From Desulfobacterales bacterium (GTDB taxonomy: Bacteria > Desulfobacterota > Desulfobacteria > Desulfobacterales > UBA11574): a stretch of 14,305 nucleotides of DNA. Position 1 is the stretch's first letter; the number at the start of each line of letters is the position of its first letter. The DNA is taken from contig JAAXQD010000254.1 of NCBI GenBank assembly GCA_012974475.1, positions 1 through 14,305 on the forward strand, in the 5' to 3' direction. The notes beneath the pieces were generated by a model, which made no database searches, was not told where the DNA came from, and was given only the letters and a program-made list of their open reading frames with translations. The position numbers and the translations under genes were made by a program. Positions 6,629-13,146 of this stretch are shown one piece after another.

Positions 6629-7507
6629 TTATTTGCTTATTCCCGAAAGCGTAAAGTGAAAACCGGCTTCAATATAGGGCCGTACGTAGGCTTGTGGGAT
6701 CGGGGGAAGGGGATTCGACTTCATAATCGCATTTTTTGCAGCTTCATCAAAATAGCTGTTTCCCGACCTTTTATCAAACCAGACATCCTTTATTTCCCCG
6801 TTTCGCATAACCTTAATCGCAACCCAGGCTTCAAGATCGGTGCGGCCCCCTGCCAATTGGTCGGAAAATGCCCAATTTTTCTGAATTAGATATGCAATTT
6901 CGATTCGATAGATATCGATGAGTTCCAATACTTTCTTACTGCCGGCTCCGGTTCCTCCCGGAATTCCCGCACCCCTGCTATTCTGTTGATTCTTCAGGTC
7001 TATCGGTCCGGTCTTTTCCACCTCCTTCTCAAGGCGGGCAATGGCCTGTTTGATCTGGTCGGGTCTCGTTTCGTCAACTTTTTTTTCAATTCGGTCTATG
7101 GCGCTCTTAACCACCTTTTCAGTTTTGAATGTCTTCTTTTTAAGCGATGTTTTAGCCTTCTTCTTGGGATTAAGAGAAATGGATTCAGAAGGCTTTTTAA
7201 CTGTTTCAGGCGTGGTTTTCGTGGAAATCTTTGGCGCTTTTTTTTCCGTTATCGATGGTTTATTGGCGTCTACAGCGTTCTTTTTTTCCGGAAGGGACAT
7301 TTTTCCCTGAGAGGGCAGTGTTACAATGCTGACATTTATAACAGACAGGGAAGGCTTTCTTCCTTTCGCATAGCCGGGTGCAAAGATCAGAACCGCAAAA
7401 ACAATCAAATGAAACACGAGAGAAGCTGTAAAATTCCAAAATAATGTCCGGCGTTCACCTTCCCCTTCTCGGTCTAAATAATTATGCGGATGTGCCCTTT
7501 GATTCAT
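6629..7507 (-). CDS. tolA: TolA/TonB-family energy-transducing protein
   Basis: This protein links the TolQR motor to TolB/Pal across the periplasm. The 292-residue chain has a short cytosolic N-terminus and one transmembrane helix (about 23-44). That helix holds the Ser29-x3-His33 pair, matching the SxxxH motif that couples TolA/TonB to the motor. A long Lys/Glu/Pro-rich helical spacer follows (about 60-165), then a Gly-rich hinge (RGAGIPGGTGAGS). The C-terminal TonB_C-type domain (about 195-292) contains AYLIQKNW, WVAIKVMRNGEIKDVWF and NPLPPIPQAY. The C-terminus is TonB-like, as is common outside enterobacteria, so the symbol rests on operon position. Its ATG overlaps the tolR stop (TGATG), indicating translational coupling. 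Confidence 0.92.
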   Translation of the reverse strand: MNQRAHPHNYLDREGEGERRTLFWNFTASLVFHLIVFAVLIFAPGYAKGRKPSLSVINVSIVTLPSQGKMSLPEKKNAVDANKPSITEKKAPKISTKTTPETVKKPSESISLNPKKKAKTSLKKKTFKTEKVVKSAIDRIEKKVDETRPDQIKQAIARLEKEVEKTGPIDLKNQQNSRGAGIPGGTGAGSKKVLELIDIYRIEIAYLIQKNWAFSDQLAGGRTDLEAWVAIKVMRNGEIKDVWFDKRSGNSYFDEAAKNAIMKSNPLPPIPQAYVRPYIEAGFHFTLSGISK

Positions 7508-7947
7508 CAGCTTTTTGTTTGTTGTTTGTTGCCTTTTTTATCGTCCTGAATCGGTTCCGTTACCATGCCCAGTTTTTCGACACCTCCCGCTTTTATCTCA
7601 GACATAACACGGACCACAAACCCGTAGGGTATATCCCGGTCTGCTCGAAGATACACTTCCCGATCCGATCTGCCTTCTAAAATTTTCTTGAGTTTCTCCT
7701 GAAGAAAATCGATGGTGACCTGGTAAGTGTTAATATATATTTCATTTTTTTTGTTGATGGTGATGATAAGATTCTCTTTTTTTGCGGCAAGTGGCTGTGA
7801 GGTTGTTTCAGGCAGCGCAACATCTACACCCTGCATCATCATGGGCGCCGTTACCATAAAGATAACCAAAAGAACGAGCATAACATCAACAAACGGTGTT
7901 ACATTGATATCAGACATTAGGCGGTCGCCGTTGGTTCCGAGTGCCAT
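7507..7947 (-). CDS. tolR: Biopolymer transport protein TolR (ExbD/TolR family)
   Basis: TolR is the single-span inner-membrane partner of TolQ in the proton channel of the Tol motor. The 146-residue product has the family opening MSDINVTPFVDVMLVLLVIFMV (residues 11 onward in two runs). Asp21 in the membrane helix is the protonatable residue, equivalent to E. coli Asp23. The periplasmic domain holds the typical VYLRADRDIPYGFVVRVM motif and a short Lys/Gln-rich tail. A strong AAGGGGG overlaps the tolQ stop codon and precedes the ATG at 7947; the gap to tolQ is 13 bases. The stop shares a base with the next gene's start. Intact. Confidence 0.97.
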   Translation of the reverse strand: MALGTNGDRLMSDINVTPFVDVMLVLLVIFMVTAPMMMQGVDVALPETTSQPLAAKKENLIITINKKNEIYINTYQVTIDFLQEKLKKILEGRSDREVYLRADRDIPYGFVVRVMSEIKAGGVEKLGMVTEPIQDDKKGNKQQTKS

Positions 7948-7960
7948 GGATGTTTCCCCC

Positions 7961-8683
7961 TTATGTGATTATATCACGTTCGATAATATTCAAAAAATCG
8001 GCGGAAAAATTCTGCAGTTCAGAATCGAGGATTCTTATTTTCTGCATAAAATGATTGAAGGCGATAACTGCCGGAATTGCAGCCGCCAAACCGGCCGCTG
8101 TTGCGACAAGTGCTTCTGAAATCCCCGGAGCAACGACGGCAAGGCTCGCTGAACCTTTCAGGCCGATACCATGAAAAGAGCTCATGATGCCCCATACGGT
8201 ACCGAACAAACCGATGAATGGCGTTGTGTTTCCGGTTGTTGCAAGGAAAGGGACCATTCGAGTCATGCGGGTGGTCTCGCTGTTAATCGCCCGGCGCAAG
8301 GCACGTTTGACGTTTTCGATTCCGGTGAATCTTGAGCTTAGGGATGTGTTTTCAGCACCTGATGAAGGTTTTGATTCCGATATTTTTGGACTGCCGCCCC
8401 GGCTCAATTTATTCAGTTCAATATATCCCACGCGAAAAATCCTGGCAACGGGGCTGCCGCGTAGCTGTTTGGCCTTTGCAAAAGCATTGGAGAGATTTCT
8501 GCTTGTCCAGAAATAATCTATAAATTGAGCCGACTCTGAGAATGCCGTCTTGATATAGCGGTATTTCATTATCATGATTGCCCAAGATGTGACTGAAAAA
8601 AATAGCAGAAGCAACAGTACAAATTTAACCATTGGACCGGCATGCATGATCATGCTGAGTATATCTAAATCTGTAGAATTCAT
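7961..8683 (-). CDS. tolQ: Tol motor proton channel subunit TolQ (MotA/TolQ/ExbB family)
   Basis: TolQ forms the three-helix pentameric scaffold of the proton-driven Tol motor. The 240-residue product is near the usual 230. TM1 is at about 17-40. A cytosolic domain follows with a Ser/Gly/Lys-rich stretch (about 93-117) that looks like a small lineage-specific insertion. TM2 and TM3 carry the family signatures TTGNTTPFIGLFGTVWGIM (about 150-168) and SEALVATAAGLAAAIPAVIAF (about 187-207, in two runs). GGAG lies 6 bases before the ATG. As the first gene of the minus-strand series it is preceded by a candidate promoter at 8765-8793. Intact. Confidence 0.96.
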   Translation of the reverse strand: MNSTDLDILSMIMHAGPMVKFVLLLLLFFSVTSWAIMIMKYRYIKTAFSESAQFIDYFWTSRNLSNAFAKAKQLRGSPVARIFRVGYIELNKLSRGGSPKISESKPSSGAENTSLSSRFTGIENVKRALRRAINSETTRMTRMVPFLATTGNTTPFIGLFGTVWGIMSSFHGIGLKGSASLAVVAPGISEALVATAAGLAAAIPAVIAFNHFMQKIRILDSELQNFSADFLNIIERDIIT

Positions 8684-8764
8684 AAAAAACTCCGTTGTTC
8701 ATACGGTTGTATTAAAAAAAATCTTTTCCACCCAAAGTTCGAAAACCCTATTTCTTAATTTTTT

Positions 8765-8793
8765 TAAGTATCTGAACCTGATTTTTGTGTCAA
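8765..8793 (-). promoter_or_regulatory. Candidate sigma-70 promoter for tolQ
   Basis: On the minus strand a perfect -35 hexamer TTGACA (8793-8788) is followed after 17 bases by TACTTA (8770-8765), a weak -10. Transcription would start near 8757, giving a leader of about 75 bases before tolQ. The -35 is convincing and the -10 is poor, so this is a candidate only. It would drive the tolQRAB-pal series and perhaps the genes beyond. Confidence 0.4.
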
Positions 8794-8900
8794 GAAATTT
8801 GCTTGGCCTTCATGCGGCGGCTCATTTTTATGTTGCTTTTGGAACATCCTGCAAATACACATAAAAGCTGGATGTCGATGGTATGGATTCACTGTCACAT

Positions 8901-8929
8901 CCCATAAAAAGATTGCAACTATTTATGGG
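8901..8929. repeat. 8-bp inverted repeat, possible operator or hairpin
   Basis: CCCATAAA (8901-8908) and TTTATGGG (8922-8929) are exact inverted complements with a 13-base spacer. The centre-to-centre distance of two helical turns (21 bases) would suit a dimeric regulator on one DNA face. A weak RNA hairpin is equally possible. It lies about 120 bases upstream of the tolQ -35 and about 165 bases from the HD gene's TATAAT. Confidence 0.3.
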
Positions 8930-9094
8930 GCAGTTGTTTCTCCGTAACGTTAATGGCGGAATTACTTTGTATTTTCAATGAGTTGAGAGTTGCGGAGACA
9001 CCAAGGTAAAGGCGTAATGACTGCCCGCTGAACACATACAAAAGATTATCTGATTGTGCGGTGCAGGCGTGGGCCGGTGGTGTGGAACTGGCGT

Positions 9095-9100
9095 TATAAT
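9095..9100 (+). promoter_or_regulatory. Consensus -10 box upstream of the HD-domain gene
   Basis: TATAAT matches the sigma-70 -10 consensus exactly and lies 36 bases before the ATG at 9137. No -35 hexamer is recognisable 15-19 bases upstream, where the sequence is GC-rich, so an activator or an extended contact would be needed. A sigma-54 reading of the nearby TGGC was checked and the spacing to GC does not fit. Confidence 0.3.
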
Positions 9101-9136
9101 TTATGAGCAAGCCATTGAACGGATAAGGGAGTTTCT

Positions 9137-9706
9137 ATGAAACATATCGCAAATCTATTGTTTGAAGCAAACATCTTAAAAAAAATCCCCAGATCGGGTT
9201 TCCATTTTTTGGGTGCCGGCAAGGAATCGGTGGCCGAGCATTCATTTAGCGTTTCATTCATTGCATTTGTCATGGCTCAAATGGAACCGGATGTCGATGC
9301 ACTCCGGCTGATCGCCATGTGTCTGGTGCATGATCTTCCAGAGGCAAAAACCGGCGATCTTAATTATGTGCAGAAAAAATATGTGACTGCAGATGAAAAT
9401 AAGGCTATGAACGAAACAACCCGAAAACTACCCTTTGGAACGAAACTTTCCGATCTTATGGCGGAATTTAACGCCCGCGAGTCCATGGAGTCCAAGCTTG
9501 CCCATGATGCAGATCAACTCGCACTCATTCTTGATTTAAAAGCCCTTTCGGATATCGGCTACGAACCGCCCAAAAAGTGGCTCCCTTATGCTTTGAAGCG
9601 TTTGGAAACCAAAACGGGTCAAAACCTTGCAGAGAGTATTATGAAAACGGAATGGGACGCTTGGTGGCTTGAGAATTATGTTGACAGCCCAGCTGAAAAA
9701 GAATAA
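9137..9706 (+). CDS. HD-domain phosphohydrolase, YfbR/HDDC2-like
   Basis: This 189-residue soluble protein has the HD metal-dependent phosphohydrolase fold. Metal ligands visible are His35 (ESVAEHS), His65-Asp66 (LVHDLPEAKTGD) and an aspartate in AHDADQLALIL (Asp126, or Asp124). The ESVAEH and HDLPEA pattern, and the length, match the 5'-deoxynucleotidase YfbR/HDDC2 group, which removes phosphate from deoxynucleoside monophosphates. That substrate is an inference from family resemblance. GGGAG lies 7 bases before the ATG at 9137, with a perfect -10 box further up. It stands alone, 119 bases before sdhC, in the same direction; a functional link to the dehydrogenase genes is not evident. Intact. 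Confidence 0.88.
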   Translation: MKHIANLLFEANILKKIPRSGFHFLGAGKESVAEHSFSVSFIAFVMAQMEPDVDALRLIAMCLVHDLPEAKTGDLNYVQKKYVTADENKAMNETTRKLPFGTKLSDLMAEFNARESMESKLAHDADQLALILDLKALSDIGYEPPKKWLPYALKRLETKTGQNLAESIMKTEWDAWWLENYVDSPAEKE

Positions 9707-9825
9707 ATTTTTTTGTTTGATCTTAACGAGTATTTAACTGTTTTTAATGCCTTAAAAGAAGAAGTTACACGGTTTTGTTCTGCCGTTATTAATGTCATAA
9801 TACGGTCAACATATCGGAGGAAAAA

Positions 9826-10467
9826 ATGAATTGGTTCACCAATACCTTCGGGAGTTCTGTAGGAAAAAAGATGATGATGGCTGTCACCGGCCTTTTTTTC
9901 TGTGTTTTTCTGGTGCTGCATCTTGCCGGCAACCTGACCCTTTATATGGGTAAAGATGCTTTTAATTCCTATGCAGAACATCTCCATTCTTTAGGGCCCC
10001 TCCTTACCTTGGCGGAATGGGGGCTTTTAATTTTTGCCGTTGTCCATATTTCTACGGGTTTACTCCTTTTTTATCAGAATTTTAAAGCCAGACCCGAACG
10101 ATATGCCGTCAACAAACGAGCCGGCGGCCGAACGCTGGGGTCGGCGACCATGCCGTACACCGGCGTTTTTCTGCTGCTGTTTGTTATTTATCACCTGCTC
10201 AATTTTCATTTTGTGGATAAAACCCATACCACCATTTTTCAGATTGTATCGAATGCGTTTGCACAGCCAAGCTATGTATTGATTTATACGTTTGCCATGA
10301 TCATCGCGGCGGTTCATGTCAGCCATGGATTTTGGAGTGCATTTCAGACCCTTGGCGCCAATCATCCGAAATACACCCCTTTTTTAAGGGGGCTGAGTCT
10401 TGTATTCAGTCTGATCGTCGGGATCGGGTTTGGTTTTATTCCGGTTTATGTTTCGCTATTAGTATGA
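9826..10467 (+). CDS. sdhC: Succinate dehydrogenase/fumarate reductase diheme cytochrome b subunit
   Basis: This is the membrane anchor of a B-type complex II (b558 family, like Wolinella FrdC), which exchanges electrons with menaquinone through two hemes. The 213-residue product has about five hydrophobic helices (roughly 17-38, 60-84, 110-130, 150-170, 188-210). Histidines fall at the right places for heme ligation: His32 (LHLAGN), His74 (VVHIS), His123/His128 (YHLLNFH) and His164/His167 (VHVSHGFW). CGGAGG precedes the ATG at 9826 by 6 bases. A CATAAT at 9796-9801 may be a -10 box, but its -35 is weak. Its stop overlaps an ATGA just upstream of the sdhA ribosome binding site. The coding sequence appears intact, unlike its two partners. 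frdC would be an equally fair name, since direction cannot be told from sequence. Confidence 0.93.
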   Translation: MNWFTNTFGSSVGKKMMMAVTGLFFCVFLVLHLAGNLTLYMGKDAFNSYAEHLHSLGPLLTLAEWGLLIFAVVHISTGLLLFYQNFKARPERYAVNKRAGGRTLGSATMPYTGVFLLLFVIYHLLNFHFVDKTHTTIFQIVSNAFAQPSYVLIYTFAMIIAAVHVSHGFWSAFQTLGANHPKYTPFLRGLSLVFSLIVGIGFGFIPVYVSLLV

Positions 10468-10472
10468 AGGAG
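10467..10472 (+). promoter_or_regulatory. Ribosome binding site fixing the sdhA start
   Basis: AAGGAG sits 6 bases before the ATG at 10479 and overlaps the sdhC stop. This picks the start at 10479 over the ATG at 10464, which overlaps the sdhC stop codon, and over the open frame reaching back to 10332, which lies inside sdhC. Confidence 0.8.
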
Positions 10473-10478
10473 ATCACC

Positions 10479-12242
10479 ATGCAGCTTGACGCAAAAATAC
10501 CCTCTGGGCCTCTTACGGAAAAATGGGATAAACACCGTTTTGAGCTGAAACTCGTCAATCCGGCCAACAAGAGAAAATACAATATCATTGTGGTGGGAAC
10601 AGGTCTTGCCGGGGGGGCTGCAGCGGCATCACTGGCCGAACTCGGCTATTATGTAAAAAATTTCTGTGTTCAGGACAGCCCGCGGCGAGCCCACAGCATT
10701 GCCGCCCAAGGCGGAATCAACGCCGCCAAAAACTATCAAAATGACGGCGACAGTATCTGGCGCCTTTTTTACGATACTATCAAGGGCGGCGATTTCAGGG
10801 CCAGAGAAGCCAATGTTTATCGCCTGGCTCAAGTCAGCAATAATATTATCGACCAATGCGTTGCACAAGGGGTACCTTTTGCCCGGGAATATGGCGGTCT
10901 TTTGGCCAATCGAAGCTTTGGAGGCGCTCAGGTTTCCAGAACGTTTTATGCCAGAGGCCAGACCGGGCAGCAGCTTCTATTAGGAGCATACAGCTCATTG
11001 ATGCGACAAGTGGCGGCCGGTCAGGTCACCCTGTTTCCTCGCCGAGAAATGCTCGATCTGGTGGTGATCAACGGACAGGCAAGGGGCATCCTTGTCAGAA
11101 ATCTGATTACGGGTGAAATCGAAAGCCATGCCGCCGATGCTGTGGTCATGTGCACCGGCGGATACGCCAATGTTTTTTACCTTTCGACCAATGCCATGGC
11201 CTCCAATGTGAGCGCCACTTTCAGGGCCTATAAAAAAGGCGCCTTTTTCGCCAACCCCTGTTATACGCAGATTCACCCGACGTGCATTCCGGTACATGGA
11301 ACCTACCAATCCAAACTGACGCTCATGAGTGAAAGTCTGAGAAATGACGGTCGCGTCTGGGTTCCCAAGATTCCCGGAGACAGACGACCGCCGAGCCAGA
11401 TCCCCGAATCTGAAAGAGATTATTATCTTGAAAACAAATACCCGAGTTTCGGCAACCTGGTTCCGAGGGATGTGGCGTCACGAAATGCCAAGACCCAGTG
11501 TGATATGGGAAAGGGCGTCGGAGAGACAGGCTTTGCGGTGTATCTTGATTTTAAGGATGCCATCAAAAGAGACGGGAAAGAGGTTATTGCCCAAAAATAC
11601 GGCAACCTTTTTCAGATGTATGAGAAAATCACCGCTTCGAATCCCTATGAAGCACCGATGATGATTTACCCGGCATCTCATTATGTCATGGGTGGACTTT
11701 GGGTGGATTACAACCTCATGAGCAATCTGCCGGGGCTTTTTGTTATGGGTGAAGCCAACTTTTCGGACCACGGTGCCAATCGTACCAGCAAGCTGCTTTC
11801 CATCAACGGAAAACGGACGGTGGATGACTTTCACCGTGAGCTGGGACACATTCTCTGGGAATACTGTGGCATGTCCAGGAACGATGAAGGCCTTTTGAAA
11901 GCCAGAAAACTTATTCAGGAACTTCGAGGAGAATTTTGGGAAAATTCCGTGACCCCGGGTTCTGACAAAGATTTCAACCAAAGCCTGGAGCGGGCCGGCC
12001 GCGTGGCCGATTTCCTGGAGTTTGCAGAACTGATGGTGGTCGATGCCTTTGAGCGCAAAGAATCCTGCGGCGGCCATTTTAATGAAGGATACCAGACTGA
12101 GGAAAACGAGGCCAAGCGCGATGATGAGAATTTCTGTCATGTGGCTGCGTGGAAATATAAAGGAGATGACGCGGAGCCCAAACTCCACAAGGAACCCCTT
12201 GCTTTTGAAAATGTTGAATTAACACAGAGGAGTTACAAATGA
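10479..12242 (+). CDS. sdhA: Succinate dehydrogenase/fumarate reductase flavoprotein, internally deleted
   Basis: This is the catalytic FAD subunit of B-type complex II. The 587-residue product has the dinucleotide-binding motif VVGTGLAGG (38-46), the flavin-attaching His72 in RRAHSIAAQGG, TQIHPTCIPVHG (263-274), the catalytic-region VPRDVASR (Arg330) and ASHYVMGGLWVD (399-410). It ends with the usual NESCGGHF-like KESCGGHFNEGYQ and RSYK. After GEANFSDHGANR (to 435) it jumps directly to TSKLLSINGKRTVDDFHREL. In relatives, GANR is followed by the near-invariant LGASALMQGLADGYFV block and a linker, about 50 residues in all. That FAD-contacting block is missing here in frame, which explains the short length against about 640 usually. 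Such a protein is unlikely to hold FAD normally. Its stop overlaps the sdhB start (ATGA). Confidence 0.92.
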   Translation: MQLDAKIPSGPLTEKWDKHRFELKLVNPANKRKYNIIVVGTGLAGGAAAASLAELGYYVKNFCVQDSPRRAHSIAAQGGINAAKNYQNDGDSIWRLFYDTIKGGDFRAREANVYRLAQVSNNIIDQCVAQGVPFAREYGGLLANRSFGGAQVSRTFYARGQTGQQLLLGAYSSLMRQVAAGQVTLFPRREMLDLVVINGQARGILVRNLITGEIESHAADAVVMCTGGYANVFYLSTNAMASNVSATFRAYKKGAFFANPCYTQIHPTCIPVHGTYQSKLTLMSESLRNDGRVWVPKIPGDRRPPSQIPESERDYYLENKYPSFGNLVPRDVASRNAKTQCDMGKGVGETGFAVYLDFKDAIKRDGKEVIAQKYGNLFQMYEKITASNPYEAPMMIYPASHYVMGGLWVDYNLMSNLPGLFVMGEANFSDHGANRTSKLLSINGKRTVDDFHRELGHILWEYCGMSRNDEGLLKARKLIQELRGEFWENSVTPGSDKDFNQSLERAGRVADFLEFAELMVVDAFERKESCGGHFNEGYQTEENEAKRDDENFCHVAAWKYKGDDAEPKLHKEPLAFENVELTQRSYK

Positions 12243-12697
12243 CAAAAAATATAAACATAACGCTGAAAATCTGGCGCCAAAAGAACGCCAGTGTGAAAGG
12301 CGGCTTTGAAACCTATCATGCCGCCAATATTTCAACCGACATGTCATTTTTAGAAATGATCGACGTCGTTAACGAACAACTCACCTTGGACGGCAAAGAT
12401 CCCGTTGCATTTGATCACGACTGTCGGGAAGGGATCTGCGGAATGTGCGGCGCTGTCGTCAATGGCCGTGCACACGGTCCGGAAAAAGGAACGACACTGT
12501 GCCAGCTTCATATGCGGCATTTTTCCGACGGTGATACCATCGTCATCGAACCCTGGCGTGCCAAGGCATTTCCCATCATAAAGGACATTGCTGTGGATCG
12601 AAGCGCCTTCGATCAGATCATCATTGCAGGGGGGTATATTTCTGTAAACGTCGGAGGTGCGCCGGATGCCAATGCAATACCCATCGAAAATGGATGA
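12239..12697 (+). CDS. sdhB: Iron-sulfur subunit of complex II, truncated by frameshift
   Basis: This is the N-terminal part of the iron-sulfur subunit that passes electrons from FAD to heme. The 152-residue ORF holds the plant-type [2Fe-2S] domain with Cys62, Cys67, Cys70 (CREGICGMC) and Cys88 (TLCQLH). The connector ISVNVGGAPDANAIPIE follows, then two stray residues and a TGA. Relatives are about 240-250 residues and continue with a CxGCGACVAAC-type cluster motif; here that motif is absent. The end of the protein appears in another frame at 12690-12827. GAGGAG precedes the ATG by 6 bases, and the start overlaps the sdhA stop. As written the product lacks both C-terminal cluster motifs and should be non-functional in electron transfer. 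Confidence 0.88.
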   Translation: MTKNINITLKIWRQKNASVKGGFETYHAANISTDMSFLEMIDVVNEQLTLDGKDPVAFDHDCREGICGMCGAVVNGRAHGPEKGTTLCQLHMRHFSDGDTIVIEPWRAKAFPIIKDIAVDRSAFDQIIIAGGYISVNVGGAPDANAIPIENG

Positions 12698-12827
12698 ACT
12701 CTGTTTCGGCAACTGTAGCAACGAAAGAGAATGTGAAGCAGAATGCCCAAAAGAAATCTCCATCTCCAACATCGCCCGTATGAATCGTGAGTTTATAAAA
12801 GCGGGTTCAATTTCATCCGTAATGTAA
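12690..12827 (+). pseudogene. sdhB: Detached C-terminal remnant of sdhB
   Basis: In a frame one base away from the sdhB ORF, 45 codons read MDELCFGNCSNERECEAECP, then KEISISNIARMNREFIKAGS and a short tail to TAA at 12825. This is the standard end of B-type SdhB/FrdB: the FGNCxNxxECxxxCPK cluster motif (Cys 5, 9, 15, 19 of the remnant; 9, 15 and 19 are the family positions) followed by IS(I)xNIARMNREFI. It has no ribosome binding site, and its ATG lies where the family has a Met-Asp in mid-protein. It is therefore the severed end of sdhB. The block between, about 40-60 residues including the first cysteine motif, is not in the window. Confidence 0.85.
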
Positions 12828-13146
12828 CACTCTGCTCAAATCTTACACCCCTTAAAAAAACATTGTCGCAATCTAACGACTCGTTTTTAAGGGGTTCAAT
12901 GCCTGACAGCACCTTAAGGTTGATTTCTCTGCTGCTTTCCCCTGCAAACAGAACCAAATTTTATCCTAATTATCTGCTTCGGCCGCTTACCGATATTGTG
13001 ACCGTAAGCAATTCAATCTCGCCAGAGGTGGATAAATCGGAACATATTTCTGGGAACTGCTTCAAACGGTATTAAAAAGGGTGCTTGACTGTTCGATCAA
13101 AAGTGTCATATTGATCTATCTCAAAATATTTAATGTTGAGGTGGTT
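12828..13146. other. Intergenic stretch between sdhB remnant and channel gene
   Basis: These 319 bases hold no gene I can support. A 70-codon plus-strand ORF at 12863-13075 has no ribosome binding site and starts inside the loop of the inverted repeat at 12847-12895; its sequence matches no family I know. On the minus strand a stretch around 12870-12960 is open but has neither start nor end of its own. The main feature is the perfect 12-bp inverted repeat. The end of the region carries the GAGG ribosome binding site of the channel gene. The rest could be a decayed gene or plain spacer. Confidence 0.5.
12847..12895. repeat. Perfect 12-bp inverted repeat after sdhB, possible terminator
   Basis: ACCCCTTAAAAA (12847-12858) and TTTTTAAGGGGT (12884-12895) are exact inverted complements around 25 bases. 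The loop contains a further small stem GTCG/CGAC (12864-12867, 12876-12879). It lies 19 bases after the sdhB remnant stop, the expected place for an operon terminator. However, the U-tract is inside the stem, not after it, so it is not a textbook intrinsic terminator. It might work as a bidirectional transcript end, or be the trace of a small palindromic repeat. Confidence 0.55.

Larger units (their letters stand above)
8684..9136. other. Divergent intergenic region, 453 bp, no gene seen
   Basis: This region separates tolQ (minus) from the HD-domain gene (plus). I see no credible gene; the only ORF of note, 63 codons on the minus strand at 8919-9110, lacks a ribosome binding site and family resemblance. 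No tRNA-like fold was found by eye. It holds a candidate tolQ promoter (8765-8793), an 8-bp inverted repeat CCCATAAA/TTTATGGG (8901-8908 and 8922-8929), the palindrome TAACGTTA (8945-8952) and a perfect TATAAT (9095-9100) facing the HD gene. The length exceeds what two promoters need. Confidence 0.6.

Noticed and set aside
6986..7444. 152-codon plus-strand ORF opposite the tolA-like gene
   Set aside because: The Phe/Arg/Leu-rich product is what the Lys/Glu-rich TolA spacer gives on the opposite strand; no start signal.
8919..9110. 63-codon minus-strand ORF in the divergent intergenic region
   Set aside because: No ribosome binding site and no domain-like pattern; likely chance.
10332..10478. 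Extended N-terminus of sdhA reaching into sdhC
   Set aside because: The extra residues come from the sdhC coding region in another frame. A strong AAGGAG directs the start at 10479.
11478..12188. 236-codon antisense ORF opposite sdhA
   Set aside because: It is a shadow of the sdhA reading frame: no ribosome binding site, no family resemblance, and sdhA shows clear motifs on the plus strand.
12695..12697. UGA read as selenocysteine, restoring sdhB
   Set aside because: The same frame meets a TAG a few codons later, while the family-like sequence continues in a different frame. Readthrough would not recover the missing cysteine motif.
12847..12895. Integron attC-like site (GTTAGAT on the minus strand inside the palindrome)
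   Set aside because: Only one core-like heptamer is present, with no paired core, no spaced inner boxes and no integrase or cassette nearby.
12863..13075. 70-codon ORF before the channel gene
   Set aside because: It has no ribosome binding site, starts within the loop of the inverted repeat, and matches no family I can recall.
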